From: Magnetococcales bacterium
Lineage (GTDB): Bacteria > Pseudomonadota > Magnetococcia > Magnetococcales > UBA8363
Length of the DNA stretch: 64,000 nucleotides
Direction of reading: 5' to 3'
NCBI GenBank assembly: GCA_015228815.1
Contig: JADGCV010000011.1
Span: forward strand, 1-64,000
The notes beneath the pieces were generated by a model that saw nothing but the letters and a program-made list of their open reading frames with translations, made no database searches and had not been told where the DNA came from. Both the position numbers and the translations under genes were made by a program. Positions 28,568 to 38,699 of this stretch are shown here, piece by piece. How positions within the stretch are numbered: position 1 is the stretch's first letter; every line of letters starts with the position of its first letter.

Positions 28568-28777
28568 CCGATACTCCCAGAGTTTACCAACGGTCCCCCA
28601 GGGGGTTCCTTCCCGTATTCATTTTTACCTTGATAACGCCACATTCAAGAAAATCGACTTTCATTGCGGGAACAGCCGGCGATTTTCATGACGGCAAGGC
28701 GGCTTCAACTTCCCATAACCCAAGCCACAAGGCAAGGGAAGGCAACATCCATGACCGCGCCAAAGGGCATTTCATGG

Positions 28778-29530
28778 TCATGGCACGAACGAAATCCAAA
28801 GAAGGGCCGCCAGAAGAAATACTGTCTCCGAAAGTTCACAAGCGGCCCCCAGGACATCTCCGGTCACCCCAGCCAATCGGGCCGTCATCGAACGGCGAAA
28901 CGCCACCATGAACAGAGCGGTCGTCGCCACGGCCAGGCTGACGGAAAAATCGGCAAGGAACAATGGAGCCATCACCGCCAGGGCAACCACGGTCCAGCCC
29001 TTCTTCCTGGAGACCTCCCGGGCAAGAACCGTTCCCATCCCCTGGGAACGTACATAAGGGGTGGAAATAACCAGAAAGACCAGGGCCGTCCGTCCCACCC
29101 AGGGGGCGAGAAGCAACAGCAGTGGCATCCGAAGTTGAATCAGGGTCTGGATTGCGGTGAATTTGACCATGAGTTGCATGACGATGGCCATGACTGCCGC
29201 CGGACCGGCGCGGGGGTCCTTCATGATCTCCATCATCCGCTCCGGTCGTCCGTGCCCCCCGACCCAGGCATCGGCCAGATCGCCCAACCCTTCCAGATGC
29301 ATGCCGCCCGTCAGGGCGAGCCAGGCCAGGAGCAGCAGCACCGCGGTCATAGTGTCCGCCGCCATGTCGAGCAGCCACGCCAGGCCCCAAAGCATGACGC
29401 CGATCACCATCCCGACCGGCGGATACCAGAGCACCGACGCCCCCATCGTTTCGTCATCCGGATCGCGGACGATCGGCATGGGTAGGGTGGTCAACAATCC
29501 CAGGGCAAGCCGGAAGGGTCGTCCGATCAT
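28778..29530 (-). CDS. cobS: Adenosylcobinamide-GDP ribazoletransferase
   Basis: CobS joins adenosylcobinamide-GDP to alpha-ribazole in the membrane. The 250-aa protein is strongly hydrophobic, and its LTGGMHLEGLGDLADAW corresponds to the acidic Mg2+ motif of the family. The start at 29530 overlaps the stop of cobC (ATGA). It is the last gene of the cobalamin set. Confidence 0.93.
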   Translation of the reverse strand: MIGRPFRLALGLLTTLPMPIVRDPDDETMGASVLWYPPVGMVIGVMLWGLAWLLDMAADTMTAVLLLLAWLALTGGMHLEGLGDLADAWVGGHGRPERMMEIMKDPRAGPAAVMAIVMQLMVKFTAIQTLIQLRMPLLLLLAPWVGRTALVFLVISTPYVRSQGMGTVLAREVSRKKGWTVVALAVMAPLFLADFSVSLAVATTALFMVAFRRSMTARLAGVTGDVLGAACELSETVFLLAALLWISFVP

Positions 29531-30144
29531 CGCACCCCCAGGAACAGGGACCGCGATGAGACAGGTTCGTCGCCCCGATCGAGGACCAGGCGCACACATG
29601 CCCCTGGCGGCAGATTCAGGGACCAGATGTCGCGGAAGGAGCGTCCCAGCGCCAGTGCCGCCAGTTGACGCATGACTCCGCCATGGGTAATGACCAGAAG
29701 ATGTTCCGGCGCCGGAAACTCCGGTGATGAACTGGTCGTCAGTGAATGCAGACAACCCGATATTCGTTCGGCGAAGAGGTCCATTGGCTCGCCACCGGGA
29801 GGGGGATGAAGGGTCGGGTCGTCCCAGAAGGCCGCAAGACCCAAGGGATCCATGGCCATGACTTCGGCGCTGGTCCGCCCGTCCCAAAGACCAAAATCAT
29901 ATTCGCGCCAGGCCGCATCCAGGACCACCGGGATTCCGTTTTTCTTTCCCCACCACTGGGCAAAGACGGAACAACGTTCGAGTGGCGAGGATAATAGGCC
30001 ATCGGCCTTGTCGGACAGTGCCGCCGCCCGTTCCATCGTCTTCCAGCCGGCCTCGGTGAGGGGGGGATCGCTCTTTCCATTGAAACGGGCCCCGCCGGTG
30101 ACTTCTCCATGCCTGAGAAGGTCGATCAAAAGGGGGTCAGTCAT
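29527..30144 (-). CDS. cobC: Alpha-ribazole phosphatase / histidine phosphatase
   Basis: A histidine phosphatase fold of 205 aa with LLRHGEVTGG (phospho-accepting His), SSPLERC, and VITHGGVMRQL (second catalytic His). Position between cobT and cobS supports removal of the phosphate from alpha-ribazole phosphate. It overlaps both neighbours by a few bases. Confidence 0.9.
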   Translation of the reverse strand: MTDPLLIDLLRHGEVTGGARFNGKSDPPLTEAGWKTMERAAALSDKADGLLSSPLERCSVFAQWWGKKNGIPVVLDAAWREYDFGLWDGRTSAEVMAMDPLGLAAFWDDPTLHPPPGGEPMDLFAERISGCLHSLTTSSSPEFPAPEHLLVITHGGVMRQLAALALGRSFRDIWSLNLPPGACVRLVLDRGDEPVSSRSLFLGVR

Positions 30145-31195
30145 GATTCTTTCCGGAAACGGCGGCTTCTTCGAAGGTTGCCATTCGGTTGTGCAGGGCG
30201 CAGGCGATCCGTACCAGGGGAATCAGAGTCGCGGCGCCGCTCGCCTCGCCCAAACGCATCCCGAGCGACAAAACCGGGACTGCCTTGGCCGCCTGCAATA
30301 CCGCGACATGACCTGGTTCCTTGGACATGTGGGAAAACAGCAGCCAGGGATGGATTTCCGGTCGGAAACGGAGGGCGGCGAGGGCGGCGACGGTGGTGAT
30401 GAAGCCATCGATGACGCAGGGGATCCCTGCCTGGGCCGAGGCCAGATAAAACCCGGTCAGTGCCGCCATTTCCAATCCCCCGAGCCGGCGCATTGCATCG
30501 AGGGGGTCGTCCTGGGAGACCTGATGAAAGGCGATGGCCTTGGCGATCAGACGTGATTTTTCGAGGATCCCTTGCCGATCGAGGCCGGTTCCCGGACCCG
30601 TCATTGCCTCGGGGGCGGTTCCGGTCAGGATCGATCCGACCGCGGATGCGGCGGTGGTGTTGCCGATTCCCATCTCGCCCCCCGCGAACAATCGTACCCC
30701 GACCGCGATTCCGCGGGCGACTGCCTGCCGTCCCAGATCCATGGCGGCGAAAAGTTCATCTCCGGTCATGGCCGGGGCGTTGCGGAAGTCCGTGGTTCCC
30801 GGCGCCACCCGTCCCGCGACCACCCCGGCGAGAGGCCCGGGGTCGGTTTTCACTCCGGCATCCACCACCTCCAGTTGGGCCCCGATTTCACGGGACAGAA
30901 CGCAGATGGCCGCGCCCCCCCTGGCAAAGTTGCGCACCATTTCGGCGGTGACCGATTGTGGAAACGCCGATACTCCGGCCGCGGCGATTCCGTGGTCCGC
31001 GGCGAAGACGACGATACGTACCGGATCGATGTCGGGAGCGTCGGTTCCCATCCATCCTGCCGCCCGGACGGCCAACTCTTCGAGGATTCCCAGGGAGCCG
31101 GGCGGTTTGGTCAACCGGTTCTGCCGTTCCCTGGCCCGGTGGGCGTGAAACGATGAAACCGGAGGTACGGGAAGGGCGAGCCAGTCTGGACGCAT
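30137..31195 (-). CDS. cobT: Nicotinate-nucleotide:dimethylbenzimidazole phosphoribosyltransferase
   Basis: CobT makes alpha-ribazole phosphate from the lower-ligand base. The 352-aa sequence has LTKPPGSLGILEELA, FAADHGIAAAGVSAFP, GGEMGIGNTTAASA and MRLGEASGAA, all family hallmarks. Its 3' end overlaps cobC by 8 bases and it follows cobU by 3 bp. Confidence 0.96.
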   Translation of the reverse strand: MRPDWLALPVPPVSSFHAHRARERQNRLTKPPGSLGILEELAVRAAGWMGTDAPDIDPVRIVVFAADHGIAAAGVSAFPQSVTAEMVRNFARGGAAICVLSREIGAQLEVVDAGVKTDPGPLAGVVAGRVAPGTTDFRNAPAMTGDELFAAMDLGRQAVARGIAVGVRLFAGGEMGIGNTTAASAVGSILTGTAPEAMTGPGTGLDRQGILEKSRLIAKAIAFHQVSQDDPLDAMRRLGGLEMAALTGFYLASAQAGIPCVIDGFITTVAALAALRFRPEIHPWLLFSHMSKEPGHVAVLQAAKAVPVLSLGMRLGEASGAATLIPLVRIACALHNRMATFEEAAVSGKNHD

Positions 31196-31198
31196 GGT

Positions 31199-31729
31199 TC
31201 AATCCTTTTTCAATTCGAGGGGAAGGCCGGCCACCATCAGGGTGACACGACGACACATCTGGGCCAGGGCTTGATTGAGCCAACCGTTTTCGTCGGAGAA
31301 ACGGCGGCTCAGGGATCCCATGGGGACGATGCCGAGGCCGGTTTCGTTGTTGACCAGGAGGACTGTGCCTGGAACATGGGGCAGCAGTTGCAGCAGCAGC
31401 CCTTTTTCCCGTTCCAGGGCATCCGGGTCCTCGGGAATGGAAAGCAGATTGGTCAGCCACAGGGTCAGGCAATCGACCACCAACACCGTGCCGCAAGTGG
31501 CATGATCGCCGAGGACCCGGGCCAGATGGACCGGTTCCTCGATCAAGCCCCAATGGGAGGGGCGGGATTGCCGATGCAACCGGATCCTTTCACGCATTTC
31601 CAGATCGCCCGACCGGGCGGTGGCGACATAGGTCACCGTCCCTTCCAGGGCCAACGCCCGATTTTGGGCGAAGGCGGTCTTGCCACTGCGGGCGCCGCCC
31701 AGGATCAACTCCACCGCCATCGATGACAC
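31199..31729 (-). CDS. cobU: Adenosylcobinamide kinase / guanylyltransferase
   Basis: The 176-aa bifunctional enzyme has the P-loop LILGGARSGKT, TYVATARSGD, the RLHRQSRPSHW segment that carries the GMP-accepting His, and VVDCLTLWLTNLL. It phosphorylates adenosylcobinamide and adds GMP. It could start at 31729 or three codons later. Confidence 0.95.
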   Translation of the reverse strand: MSSMAVELILGGARSGKTAFAQNRALALEGTVTYVATARSGDLEMRERIRLHRQSRPSHWGLIEEPVHLARVLGDHATCGTVLVVDCLTLWLTNLLSIPEDPDALEREKGLLLQLLPHVPGTVLLVNNETGLGIVPMGSLSRRFSDENGWLNQALAQMCRRVTLMVAGLPLELKKD

Positions 31730-31767
31730 TCCCGCGCAATAATTAAACCCGAAGCGTATCCGGGAAG

Positions 31768-32712
31768 TTATAGAAGAAGCAATGCAATAAAAAGACTCGT
31801 GATCGACCAGACCATGCCGCCGCGGCGGACCAGCCCGGTTGCCCGGTCAATGTCGGACGGAGTTGGCGCGACCGTCCCCCCGAGAAGTGGCGCCGGCTGC
31901 CAGATTCCATGATAAAACGCCCCCCCGCCAAGACAAAGTCCCAGCGCTCCCCCACCAGACGCCATCACCAGAGTGGCGTTGGGGCTTTTTCTCACGGTGC
32001 ATCCGCGCCAGGCGCGCAAAGCCCCGCGACGATCGCCCAGAAGGAGGTAGGTCAACGCCGTCAGACGGGCGGGGATGTAGCCCAGGACATCGTCCAGACG
32101 GGCAGCGGCCCAGCCAAACTGGCGGTAGCGTTCGTTGCGGTAGCCCCACATGGCATCCAGGGTATTGGCCAGACGAAACAGAACCACTCCCGGCCCGCCA
32201 AGAACGATGAACCAGAACATGGCGGCAAAGACGGCATCACAACCGTTTTCCAATACCGATTCCACCGTCGCCCGGGCGACATCGGGCGATTCCATCGTCC
32301 CGGTTTCGCGACTGACGATCCATCCCACCCGTTGCCGCGCCTGCGACAGGTCTCCCCGTTCCAGGGCGTGTCGCACCCGCCGGGCATGATCTTCGAGACT
32401 TTTCCCCCCCAATGCCAGGTACAGCAAGATGATCTGCGCCACGCCACTCCCCAACCATCCCCAAGGCTCGCCGAACGAGACCATTCCCGCCAGTACGACC
32501 GGAGGAACAAGCACGAGGATCACAGCCACCCCCCCCGCCAGACGCCCCCGCCAACCTTCCATCGGGCCGCATCCGCGAAGTCCCCGTTCCACCCATCCCG
32601 CCATCCGGCCAAACCCGACCAGCGGATGAAACCGCCCCGGTTCCCCCAGCCACCGGTCCAATATCCACCCCAACCCAACCAGACCCGGGCACCCGTATGA
32701 GAACAGGATCAT
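31768..32712 (-). CDS. cobD: Adenosylcobinamide-phosphate synthase (CbiB/CobD)
   Basis: The membrane protein of 314 aa attaches aminopropanol (phosphate) to the corrin side chain. Typical features are LDRWLGEPGRFHPLVGFGRM, ENGCDAVFAAMFWFIVLGGPG and LANTLDAMWGYRN. The ATG at 32712 has a GGAG site; the open frame continues upstream without similarity. It heads the run cobD-cobU-cobT-cobC-cobS, the late, cobinamide-to-cobalamin part of the pathway. I saw no cobalamin riboswitch in the 250 bp upstream. Confidence 0.93.
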   Translation of the reverse strand: MILFSYGCPGLVGLGWILDRWLGEPGRFHPLVGFGRMAGWVERGLRGCGPMEGWRGRLAGGVAVILVLVPPVVLAGMVSFGEPWGWLGSGVAQIILLYLALGGKSLEDHARRVRHALERGDLSQARQRVGWIVSRETGTMESPDVARATVESVLENGCDAVFAAMFWFIVLGGPGVVLFRLANTLDAMWGYRNERYRQFGWAAARLDDVLGYIPARLTALTYLLLGDRRGALRAWRGCTVRKSPNATLVMASGGGALGLCLGGGAFYHGIWQPAPLLGGTVAPTPSDIDRATGLVRRGGMVWSITSLFIALLLL

Positions 32713-33058
32713 CGTCCGACTCCATCTTCCATGACGCGAAAAGGTTCCATCGCGCACGCGATTCTGGAGTATTCGCTCAAAGGTTTCAATAGTGAAGATC
32801 ACTCGATGCGCCATCGCGACGTGTTCTCCCGGCGAACTCCGGCGCTCGAGCCTGGGACAAATGTGTCAAAGTGTCATCGTTGCCTTGAACGGATGACACT
32901 TCATGAATCAATGTTACAATACGAATATTAATGCAACCATAAGCAAAGAACACTCATGTCGAAATGCTTTCATTTATGATTTTTGCCGAAGGATCCGTTG
33001 CGGGTATCGAGAAAATGGGAATAGAATGTCCATGTGGCATGGGGTCCACCAATCCCTC

Positions 33059-33063
33059 GGAGG
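33059..33063 (+). promoter_or_regulatory. Ribosome binding site that fixes the CHAT gene start
   Basis: GGAGG at 33059-33063 sits five bases before the ATG at 33069, whereas the longer open frame from 32964 has no comparable site. Confidence 0.7.
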
Positions 33064-33068
33064 TTGGA

Positions 33069-36000
33069 ATGAACATCGATCGATCACCGTCCGCGTCCAC
33101 GAATCAAGGAGTGTCCCGATCCGGACGCCCGACGTGGAATCTTGTCTCCTGTTTCGTTTTTTTTGTTTTTTTTCTTGCGAACCCAGCCTGGTCCACCCCT
33201 GCCGGTGATTGTGGGCACGATTGTTTCAAGGCAACCCAGGCAGTGGCCCGAACCGGTTCCGGAGAAGCGGAAAACAGGATGGGGACCATGTTTGCCACCG
33301 GCATCGGCGCTCCCTACGATCCGTCCACCGCCGCCGCATGGTACGAACGCGCCGCCCGCAGGGGCCATGCCCTGGCAAGCCTCAACCTGGGCATGCTCTA
33401 CATGACCGGAGAAGGGGTTGCGGAAGACCTCAAGCAGGCCCACCATTGGATCGCCAAGGCCGCCGATCTGGGACACGGCCCCGCCAGCCAACTCCTGGGA
33501 CTGCTTCATGAACGGGGCATCGGGGTCGTCGCCGATCGTTCCGAGGCGCAACGCTGGTACCAAAAGGGAGGGGAACAGGGAAGCCGGGAGGCCCGTTCCG
33601 ACTGGTCGCGTCTGACCGGCACCCCCTGGCCCGCCACCCCTCCCGTCCAGCAGGCGCATCAGGTCCAACAACGGACAAATACGTCAGGATCGGTGCAAAC
33701 TCCGCACCCGCCCCAGGTCACGAGCCAACCCCGACACGAACGGCAATCCACCGAACGTCTGGACTCTTCCGTCGGGAAAGCGCCCGCCGTTATGGCCGCC
33801 GTTCCGCGGAATCCTGCCTCCACCGGCGACAAACGGGTATCGGCCCTGTTCGAAAAAACCCGCGCGGCAGCCCAGGCGGGGGATCCGGAAGGGCAGAATC
33901 ACCTGGGCACCATGTATCTTTCGGGATTTGGCGTCAGTCCCAACACCAGGGAAGCCTTTCGCTGGTTCCAGGAAGCGGCGAAGAAGGGTCATGCCCGGGC
34001 GCAGATCAACCTTGCCTCCATGATCCTGACGGGAATGGGAACCCGTGAAGATCCGGCGAAGGCAGTCGGTTGGCTGGAACGGGCGGCATCCCAGAACCAT
34101 CCCGAGGCGCAATACCTTCTGGCCACGCTCCTGGAAAAGGGAACGGGAACGCCCGAGGATCCGGTCAGGGCTTTGCAATGGTACACTCTGGCGGCGGGAC
34201 AGGGGCAGAGTGCGGCGGGAAAAGCGAAAAACAGGATGATGGCCAGCCTGTCACCCGAAGAGATCGACCGGGCGCGACGGGGAATGAACGCCCTTGTCCG
34301 CCGACCCGAAGTTCCTTCCCCCGAGATGCAACTGGCGCATCTGAAACCTGTTTCCCTCGACGGACCTCGATGGGCCATGGCGGAGACATCGCCCCCCCCA
34401 GGCAACCACCCGGTGGTCACCGACATTTCCGCATCCCGAGTCACGTCTCCCGGAATGTCCGCCGACCCGTCCAGCCAGGTCCAGACCCCTTCTTCGATGC
34501 AAATGGCCCGTCTGGCGTTGGAAGATGATCCCGCCACGCCAGCCCCGTCGGCACGTCGCGGCACGAGACAACAGGAACCGATCGAGGAGATCGTTCTCGC
34601 CGCCAATACCGGCAATTCGTCCGGCAAACAACCTCCATCCGCCGCGGATCAGTGGCGGAAGAAGGTTTCCGAACCCAATGGCACGACGAAACCGGACGAG
34701 ACCAAGGGATCCCATCCACTTCTTGTTTCACCGGTCGTCAAGGAAGTCGATGCCACCAATCAACGAAAGGCGAAGGATGAATTGAACCTTGCGCTGGCCG
34801 CGGAAGGGAAAAAAGATGTCGGCGCCATGTTGCGCCATCTGACCCGGGCCCATGAAATCGATCCCGGCAATCCGGAAATTGCCAAACGTCTGGGCGTTCT
34901 GACGGTGGATGCGGGGAAACCCGCCGCGGCCCTTCCCTTTTTCAAAGCGGCGGCCCAGGGAGCGGCGTTGCAGGGGAATGTCAACGAGGCGACCTTCGCC
35001 AATGACCGGATCGGGGAAATTGCAGGGCTTTTCCAGTCCTGGGTCGATGAAAAGCTGGCCGCCGCCGGAGTCATCCAGCCCGACAAGGCCAACATTGCCT
35101 CCACCTGGACCAACCTGCTGGAGCAGGCCATCGATACCGCCGGCAAGGGCGACCTGCCCCAGGCGATCGATCTGGGACGACAATCCCTGGAACTGGCAAG
35201 GAACAATCTGGGGCCGGAACACGCCTCGACCATTCTGACCTTGCGAGAACTGGGCAACCTGCATGTGCAAAATGGCCAGCTCGATGCCGCCGAACCGTTG
35301 TTCCGGCAATCCGCCGAAATTGGATCCAAGGTGCTGGGCGACACCCATCCCGAAACCCTGGCGGCCAGGACGCTGCTGGCGGAATTGATGGAGTCGCGAA
35401 TGCAACTGGAACCCGCCGCGGCTGCCTACCGGGAGATCACCGATCGGTATGGCAAGGGGTTCGGGACCAGCCATCCGTTGAAGCTGCACACCGATCTGTC
35501 ATTGGCACGGGTGCTGAAGAATCAGGGAAATGCCGCCGAAAGCGATCGGATTCTCAAAACCGCCTGTCCTCTGGTTGCCCAGACCTACGGATTCCACCAT
35601 CCTGAAACGGCAACCTGCCTGCAACAATTCGCCGAGGTGCAACGATCCCTGGGCCATTTCGATGCGGCGTTGGCGAACCTGAATCAGGCCCAGGCGATCC
35701 TTTCCCGGGTCACTGCCACACAGGATCCGCGGACCGTCGGCGGTAACGTTTCCCTGGCCGGGGTGTTCCGCGATCTGGGAAAATATGCCGAGGCCAAGAA
35801 ACTGCTCCTTTCGGTTCTGGAAGAGATCAAAAATGACAGCCATGCCCTTGGTTTTCTCCAGTCCGACGCCCGGACCGTTCTGGCCCGGGTCCATCTTGAC
35901 CTTGGAGAACTGGATCAGGCCCAGTCTCTGACCCAGATCCAGTTCGAGGAACAGAAAGCCCGATCCGGCCCGGAGCATCCGGGGACACTGGCCGCCTTGA

Positions 36001-38513
36001 CCGATCTGGCGGGCATCAAGGAAAAGAAGGGCCTGTATGACGAGGCGGAACGAGGCCTCAACGAGGCGTTGGGAAGCTACAAGAAAATATTTGGCGAAAA
36101 ACACCCCGCCACCATTACCGTTCTGAACAATCTGGGACAGATGATGGAAGCGGCGGGATTGTACGACAACGCCGAACCGGTGTTGCGCCAGGCGGTGACC
36201 CTGTCGGAGCAGGTATTTGGCCCGCGCCATCCCACCACCATGACGGCGAAGAACAATCTGGCATTGCTGCATGAAAGCCAGGGAAACTTCGATGAGGCCC
36301 AACCGCTGTATCAGCAGGTGATCGAGGGGACGAGTCATCTGATGGGTCCCCGACATTCCGACACGCTTGCCGTGGTCAACAATTTGGCCTACCTGTACCT
36401 TCTGCAACGGGAATATGCCAAGGCATTGCCTCTGTTCGAAAAAATTGCCACGATCTGGCGGGAAACCCTGGGTGAATCCCATCAACGGACGCTTAAGGGA
36501 CTGAACAATCTGGCCCGGGTCCAGCAACACCTGGGCAAACTGAAACAGGCGGAAGAATTATTCGACAAGACCCTCGCGTTACGGACCCAGGTTCTGGGAC
36601 CCAGGCATCCGGACACCTTGCGTTCCATGCATGATCTGGCCAACCTGTACCAGGAGACGGGACGGCACCAGGAGGCGGAGGAATTGTTGAAGAAAACCCT
36701 GGCCCTCGACGATCAGGTGGCGGGGCGTCTGCACCCGTACACATTCGAAACCATCAACACCCTGGCCACGGTCCTGGAAAAGAAGAAGGATATCGAGGGG
36801 GCGTTCCAGGTTCGTCAGGAAGGTTTTTCCCGGAGGACCGAATTTCTCAATCGCATGCTCTGGTCGGCGGGAGACAACGCCCGCGAGGGTTATATCCGTT
36901 TGCACCGGCCCGAACTGGACGACTATCTGGCCATGCTGACCCGGTTGGATGCGGCGACTGCCGGTCGCGAGGCGATCAATGTTGCCTTGAAACGGAAGGG
37001 AATTCTCCTCAAGATCACCTCCGAGATCCAGCAGATTGCCCACATGACGCAGGATCCGCAACTGGAAGCCCTCGCCAGGGAGCTGACCCAGACGCGCAAG
37101 GATCTGGCCGCGTTGACTCTGGCCGGTCCTTCCCCCGACACTGTGGATACCCATCTGCAACGGATCCAGGGATTGGAGAACCGTATCAATGAACTGCAAC
37201 TTCAATTGGGCCAGTCGAGCAGCCGGTTTCGCCATTCCATCAGTGACATTCTCGTCAATCAACTGATCGAACACCTTCCCGACGATTCGGCGCTGGTTGA
37301 TTTTCTCGTCTTCCGGGAGGGCGATAAGGAGAAAATGCTGGCCGGAGTGCTGACCAGGAACAAAGATCAGGCGCAATTCAACCTTGTGGTCCTTTCCGAC
37401 CTGGAGGCCATCCAGAAGGCGGTTCTCAATTATCGATCCGTCATCCAGGAAGAGGAAGCCGACAATGATGAACTCGTCGAACTGGGACAGAACGCCTACG
37501 CACTGATCTGGCAGCCCATATCCCGGATGATCGGGACGCGGTCGGCGGTCTATGTCGTGCCCGATGGAATTCTCAACATTCTTCCGTTTCCCGCCCTGGT
37601 GGATGAGAAGGAGCAGTATCTGACCCAGGGGACCGATATTCATCTTTTGGGTTCCAGCCGCGACCTGATCCCTTCGGATGTCCCGGCTTCGACGGGTGAA
37701 TTTTTGATTCTGGCGGGTCCTGACTACAATTTCGACCAGATTGTCGCCGCCAACACCAGCGTCAACGAGCAGCAACGAAAGCGTTCTGCTTCCCTCAAGG
37801 CGGGCCTCCGGGCTTTTTCCTCGGGAATGCGGGGACTGCGGTTCGACCCGCTCCCCGGTGCGGAAAAGGAAGGGGCGCTGATTTCCAAATTATCGCAAAC
37901 CGGGAAAAAGAAAAACAGAATGTTGACCCGGAACGATGCCCAGGAGAAGGTGTTCAACGAACTGACCCGACCGCCGGAGGTGTTGCATATCGCCACCCAT
38001 GGCTTTTTCTTGAAGCCGGACGATAACCTGAGAAAACGGCTCCTCAAGTTGCAACGGAGTTCCGACATCCAGATCGTCCCCCCCGGAGACAATCCGCTTT
38101 TGCGTTCGGGCCTGGCCTTTGCGGGGATCAATTCCAATGCCCAATTCCTTGGGGAGATCGATACCGACAATGATGGCGTCCTGACCGCCCTCGAAGTCAT
38201 GGGACGCGATTTTTCCGGAACCCGGCTTGCGGTGCTTTCGGCCTGTGAAACAGGATTGGGAGAAATCCACGAGGGCGAGGGGGTTTATGGTCTGCGGCGT
38301 TCGTTCCAGGAGGCGGGGGTCGGTGCGGTCATTTCTTCCCTGTGGGAAGTGAGCGACGCGGGGACCCAGGAATTGATGTCTCGATTCTATCAACGATTGA
38401 ACCAGGGAATGGAACCCCACAAAGCCTTGCGGGAAACCCAGTTGCAAATGATTGCCTCGGACGAATGGAAAGCGCCCTACATCTGGTCGGCGTTCATGAT
38501 GATGGGACGTTGA
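33069..38513 (+). CDS. Exported Sel1-TPR-CHAT protein, about 1814 aa
   Basis: An N-terminal hydrophobic stretch (LVSCFVFFVFFLANPAWS) predicts export. Two blocks of Sel1-like repeats follow (for example AAAWYERAARRGHALASLNL and EAFRWFQEAAKKGHARAQIN), then a Pro/Ser-rich linker. Next come about a dozen kinesin-light-chain-type TPRs, each with an H-P-x-T pattern such as FGPRHPTTMTAKNNLALL. The C-terminal 350 residues form a CHAT caspase-like domain with His1644 in LHIATHGFF and Cys1726 in LSACETGLGE; the family's dyad is intact. CHAT proteases cut partners recruited by repeats. It stands alone between divergent and convergent genes, with no CRISPR nearby. Confidence 0.92.
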   Translation: MNIDRSPSASTNQGVSRSGRPTWNLVSCFVFFVFFLANPAWSTPAGDCGHDCFKATQAVARTGSGEAENRMGTMFATGIGAPYDPSTAAAWYERAARRGHALASLNLGMLYMTGEGVAEDLKQAHHWIAKAADLGHGPASQLLGLLHERGIGVVADRSEAQRWYQKGGEQGSREARSDWSRLTGTPWPATPPVQQAHQVQQRTNTSGSVQTPHPPQVTSQPRHERQSTERLDSSVGKAPAVMAAVPRNPASTGDKRVSALFEKTRAAAQAGDPEGQNHLGTMYLSGFGVSPNTREAFRWFQEAAKKGHARAQINLASMILTGMGTREDPAKAVGWLERAASQNHPEAQYLLATLLEKGTGTPEDPVRALQWYTLAAGQGQSAAGKAKNRMMASLSPEEIDRARRGMNALVRRPEVPSPEMQLAHLKPVSLDGPRWAMAETSPPPGNHPVVTDISASRVTSPGMSADPSSQVQTPSSMQMARLALEDDPATPAPSARRGTRQQEPIEEIVLAANTGNSSGKQPPSAADQWRKKVSEPNGTTKPDETKGSHPLLVSPVVKEVDATNQRKAKDELNLALAAEGKKDVGAMLRHLTRAHEIDPGNPEIAKRLGVLTVDAGKPAAALPFFKAAAQGAALQGNVNEATFANDRIGEIAGLFQSWVDEKLAAAGVIQPDKANIASTWTNLLEQAIDTAGKGDLPQAIDLGRQSLELARNNLGPEHASTILTLRELGNLHVQNGQLDAAEPLFRQSAEIGSKVLGDTHPETLAARTLLAELMESRMQLEPAAAAYREITDRYGKGFGTSHPLKLHTDLSLARVLKNQGNAAESDRILKTACPLVAQTYGFHHPETATCLQQFAEVQRSLGHFDAALANLNQAQAILSRVTATQDPRTVGGNVSLAGVFRDLGKYAEAKKLLLSVLEEIKNDSHALGFLQSDARTVLARVHLDLGELDQAQSLTQIQFEEQKARSGPEHPGTLAALTDLAGIKEKKGLYDEAERGLNEALGSYKKIFGEKHPATITVLNNLGQMMEAAGLYDNAEPVLRQAVTLSEQVFGPRHPTTMTAKNNLALLHESQGNFDEAQPLYQQVIEGTSHLMGPRHSDTLAVVNNLAYLYLLQREYAKALPLFEKIATIWRETLGESHQRTLKGLNNLARVQQHLGKLKQAEELFDKTLALRTQVLGPRHPDTLRSMHDLANLYQETGRHQEAEELLKKTLALDDQVAGRLHPYTFETINTLATVLEKKKDIEGAFQVRQEGFSRRTEFLNRMLWSAGDNAREGYIRLHRPELDDYLAMLTRLDAATAGREAINVALKRKGILLKITSEIQQIAHMTQDPQLEALARELTQTRKDLAALTLAGPSPDTVDTHLQRIQGLENRINELQLQLGQSSSRFRHSISDILVNQLIEHLPDDSALVDFLVFREGDKEKMLAGVLTRNKDQAQFNLVVLSDLEAIQKAVLNYRSVIQEEEADNDELVELGQNAYALIWQPISRMIGTRSAVYVVPDGILNILPFPALVDEKEQYLTQGTDIHLLGSSRDLIPSDVPASTGEFLILAGPDYNFDQIVAANTSVNEQQRKRSASLKAGLRAFSSGMRGLRFDPLPGAEKEGALISKLSQTGKKKNRMLTRNDAQEKVFNELTRPPEVLHIATHGFFLKPDDNLRKRLLKLQRSSDIQIVPPGDNPLLRSGLAFAGINSNAQFLGEIDTDNDGVLTALEVMGRDFSGTRLAVLSACETGLGEIHEGEGVYGLRRSFQEAGVGAVISSLWEVSDAGTQELMSRFYQRLNQGMEPHKALRETQLQMIASDEWKAPYIWSAFMMMGR

Positions 38514-38538
38514 AAAGCAGGCGATCCGTAATTTGAAA

Positions 38539-38614
38539 AATCTGCGTTCATCTGCGAAATCCGCGGATTCACGACATACCCGCTATCCGCGGATTTCGCA
38601 GATTCGCGCAGATT
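38539..38614. repeat. Intergenic palindrome
   Basis: The arms 38539-38568 and 38585-38614 are near-perfect inverted repeats built on tctgcgaaatccgcggat. It lies between convergent genes and resembles dispersed intergenic repeats; no other copy was seen in the window. Confidence 0.75.
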
Positions 38615-38636
38615 CAAGACGAAGAATTCTATAAAG

Positions 38637-38661
38637 AAAAGGTCCCGCACAGGGACCTTTT
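38637..38661. terminator. Bidirectional rho-independent terminator
   Basis: The stem ggtccc/gggacc with a 5-base loop is flanked by AAAA on the left and TTTT on the right. It can end the CHAT transcript on the plus strand and the HPF transcript on the minus strand. Confidence 0.85.
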
Positions 38662-38699
38662 CCGTCGTATCGTTCTTCTGTAACCCGGGTTTTGGATCT

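Noticed and set aside
32713-32963. Cobalamin riboswitch upstream of cobD
   Set aside because: No B12-box-like conserved core was found on the minus strand in the leader.
33069-38513. TPR-CHAT as a CRISPR-associated Craspase partner
   Set aside because: No Cas7-11/gRAMP gene, no CRISPR repeats, and a predicted signal peptide argues against it.
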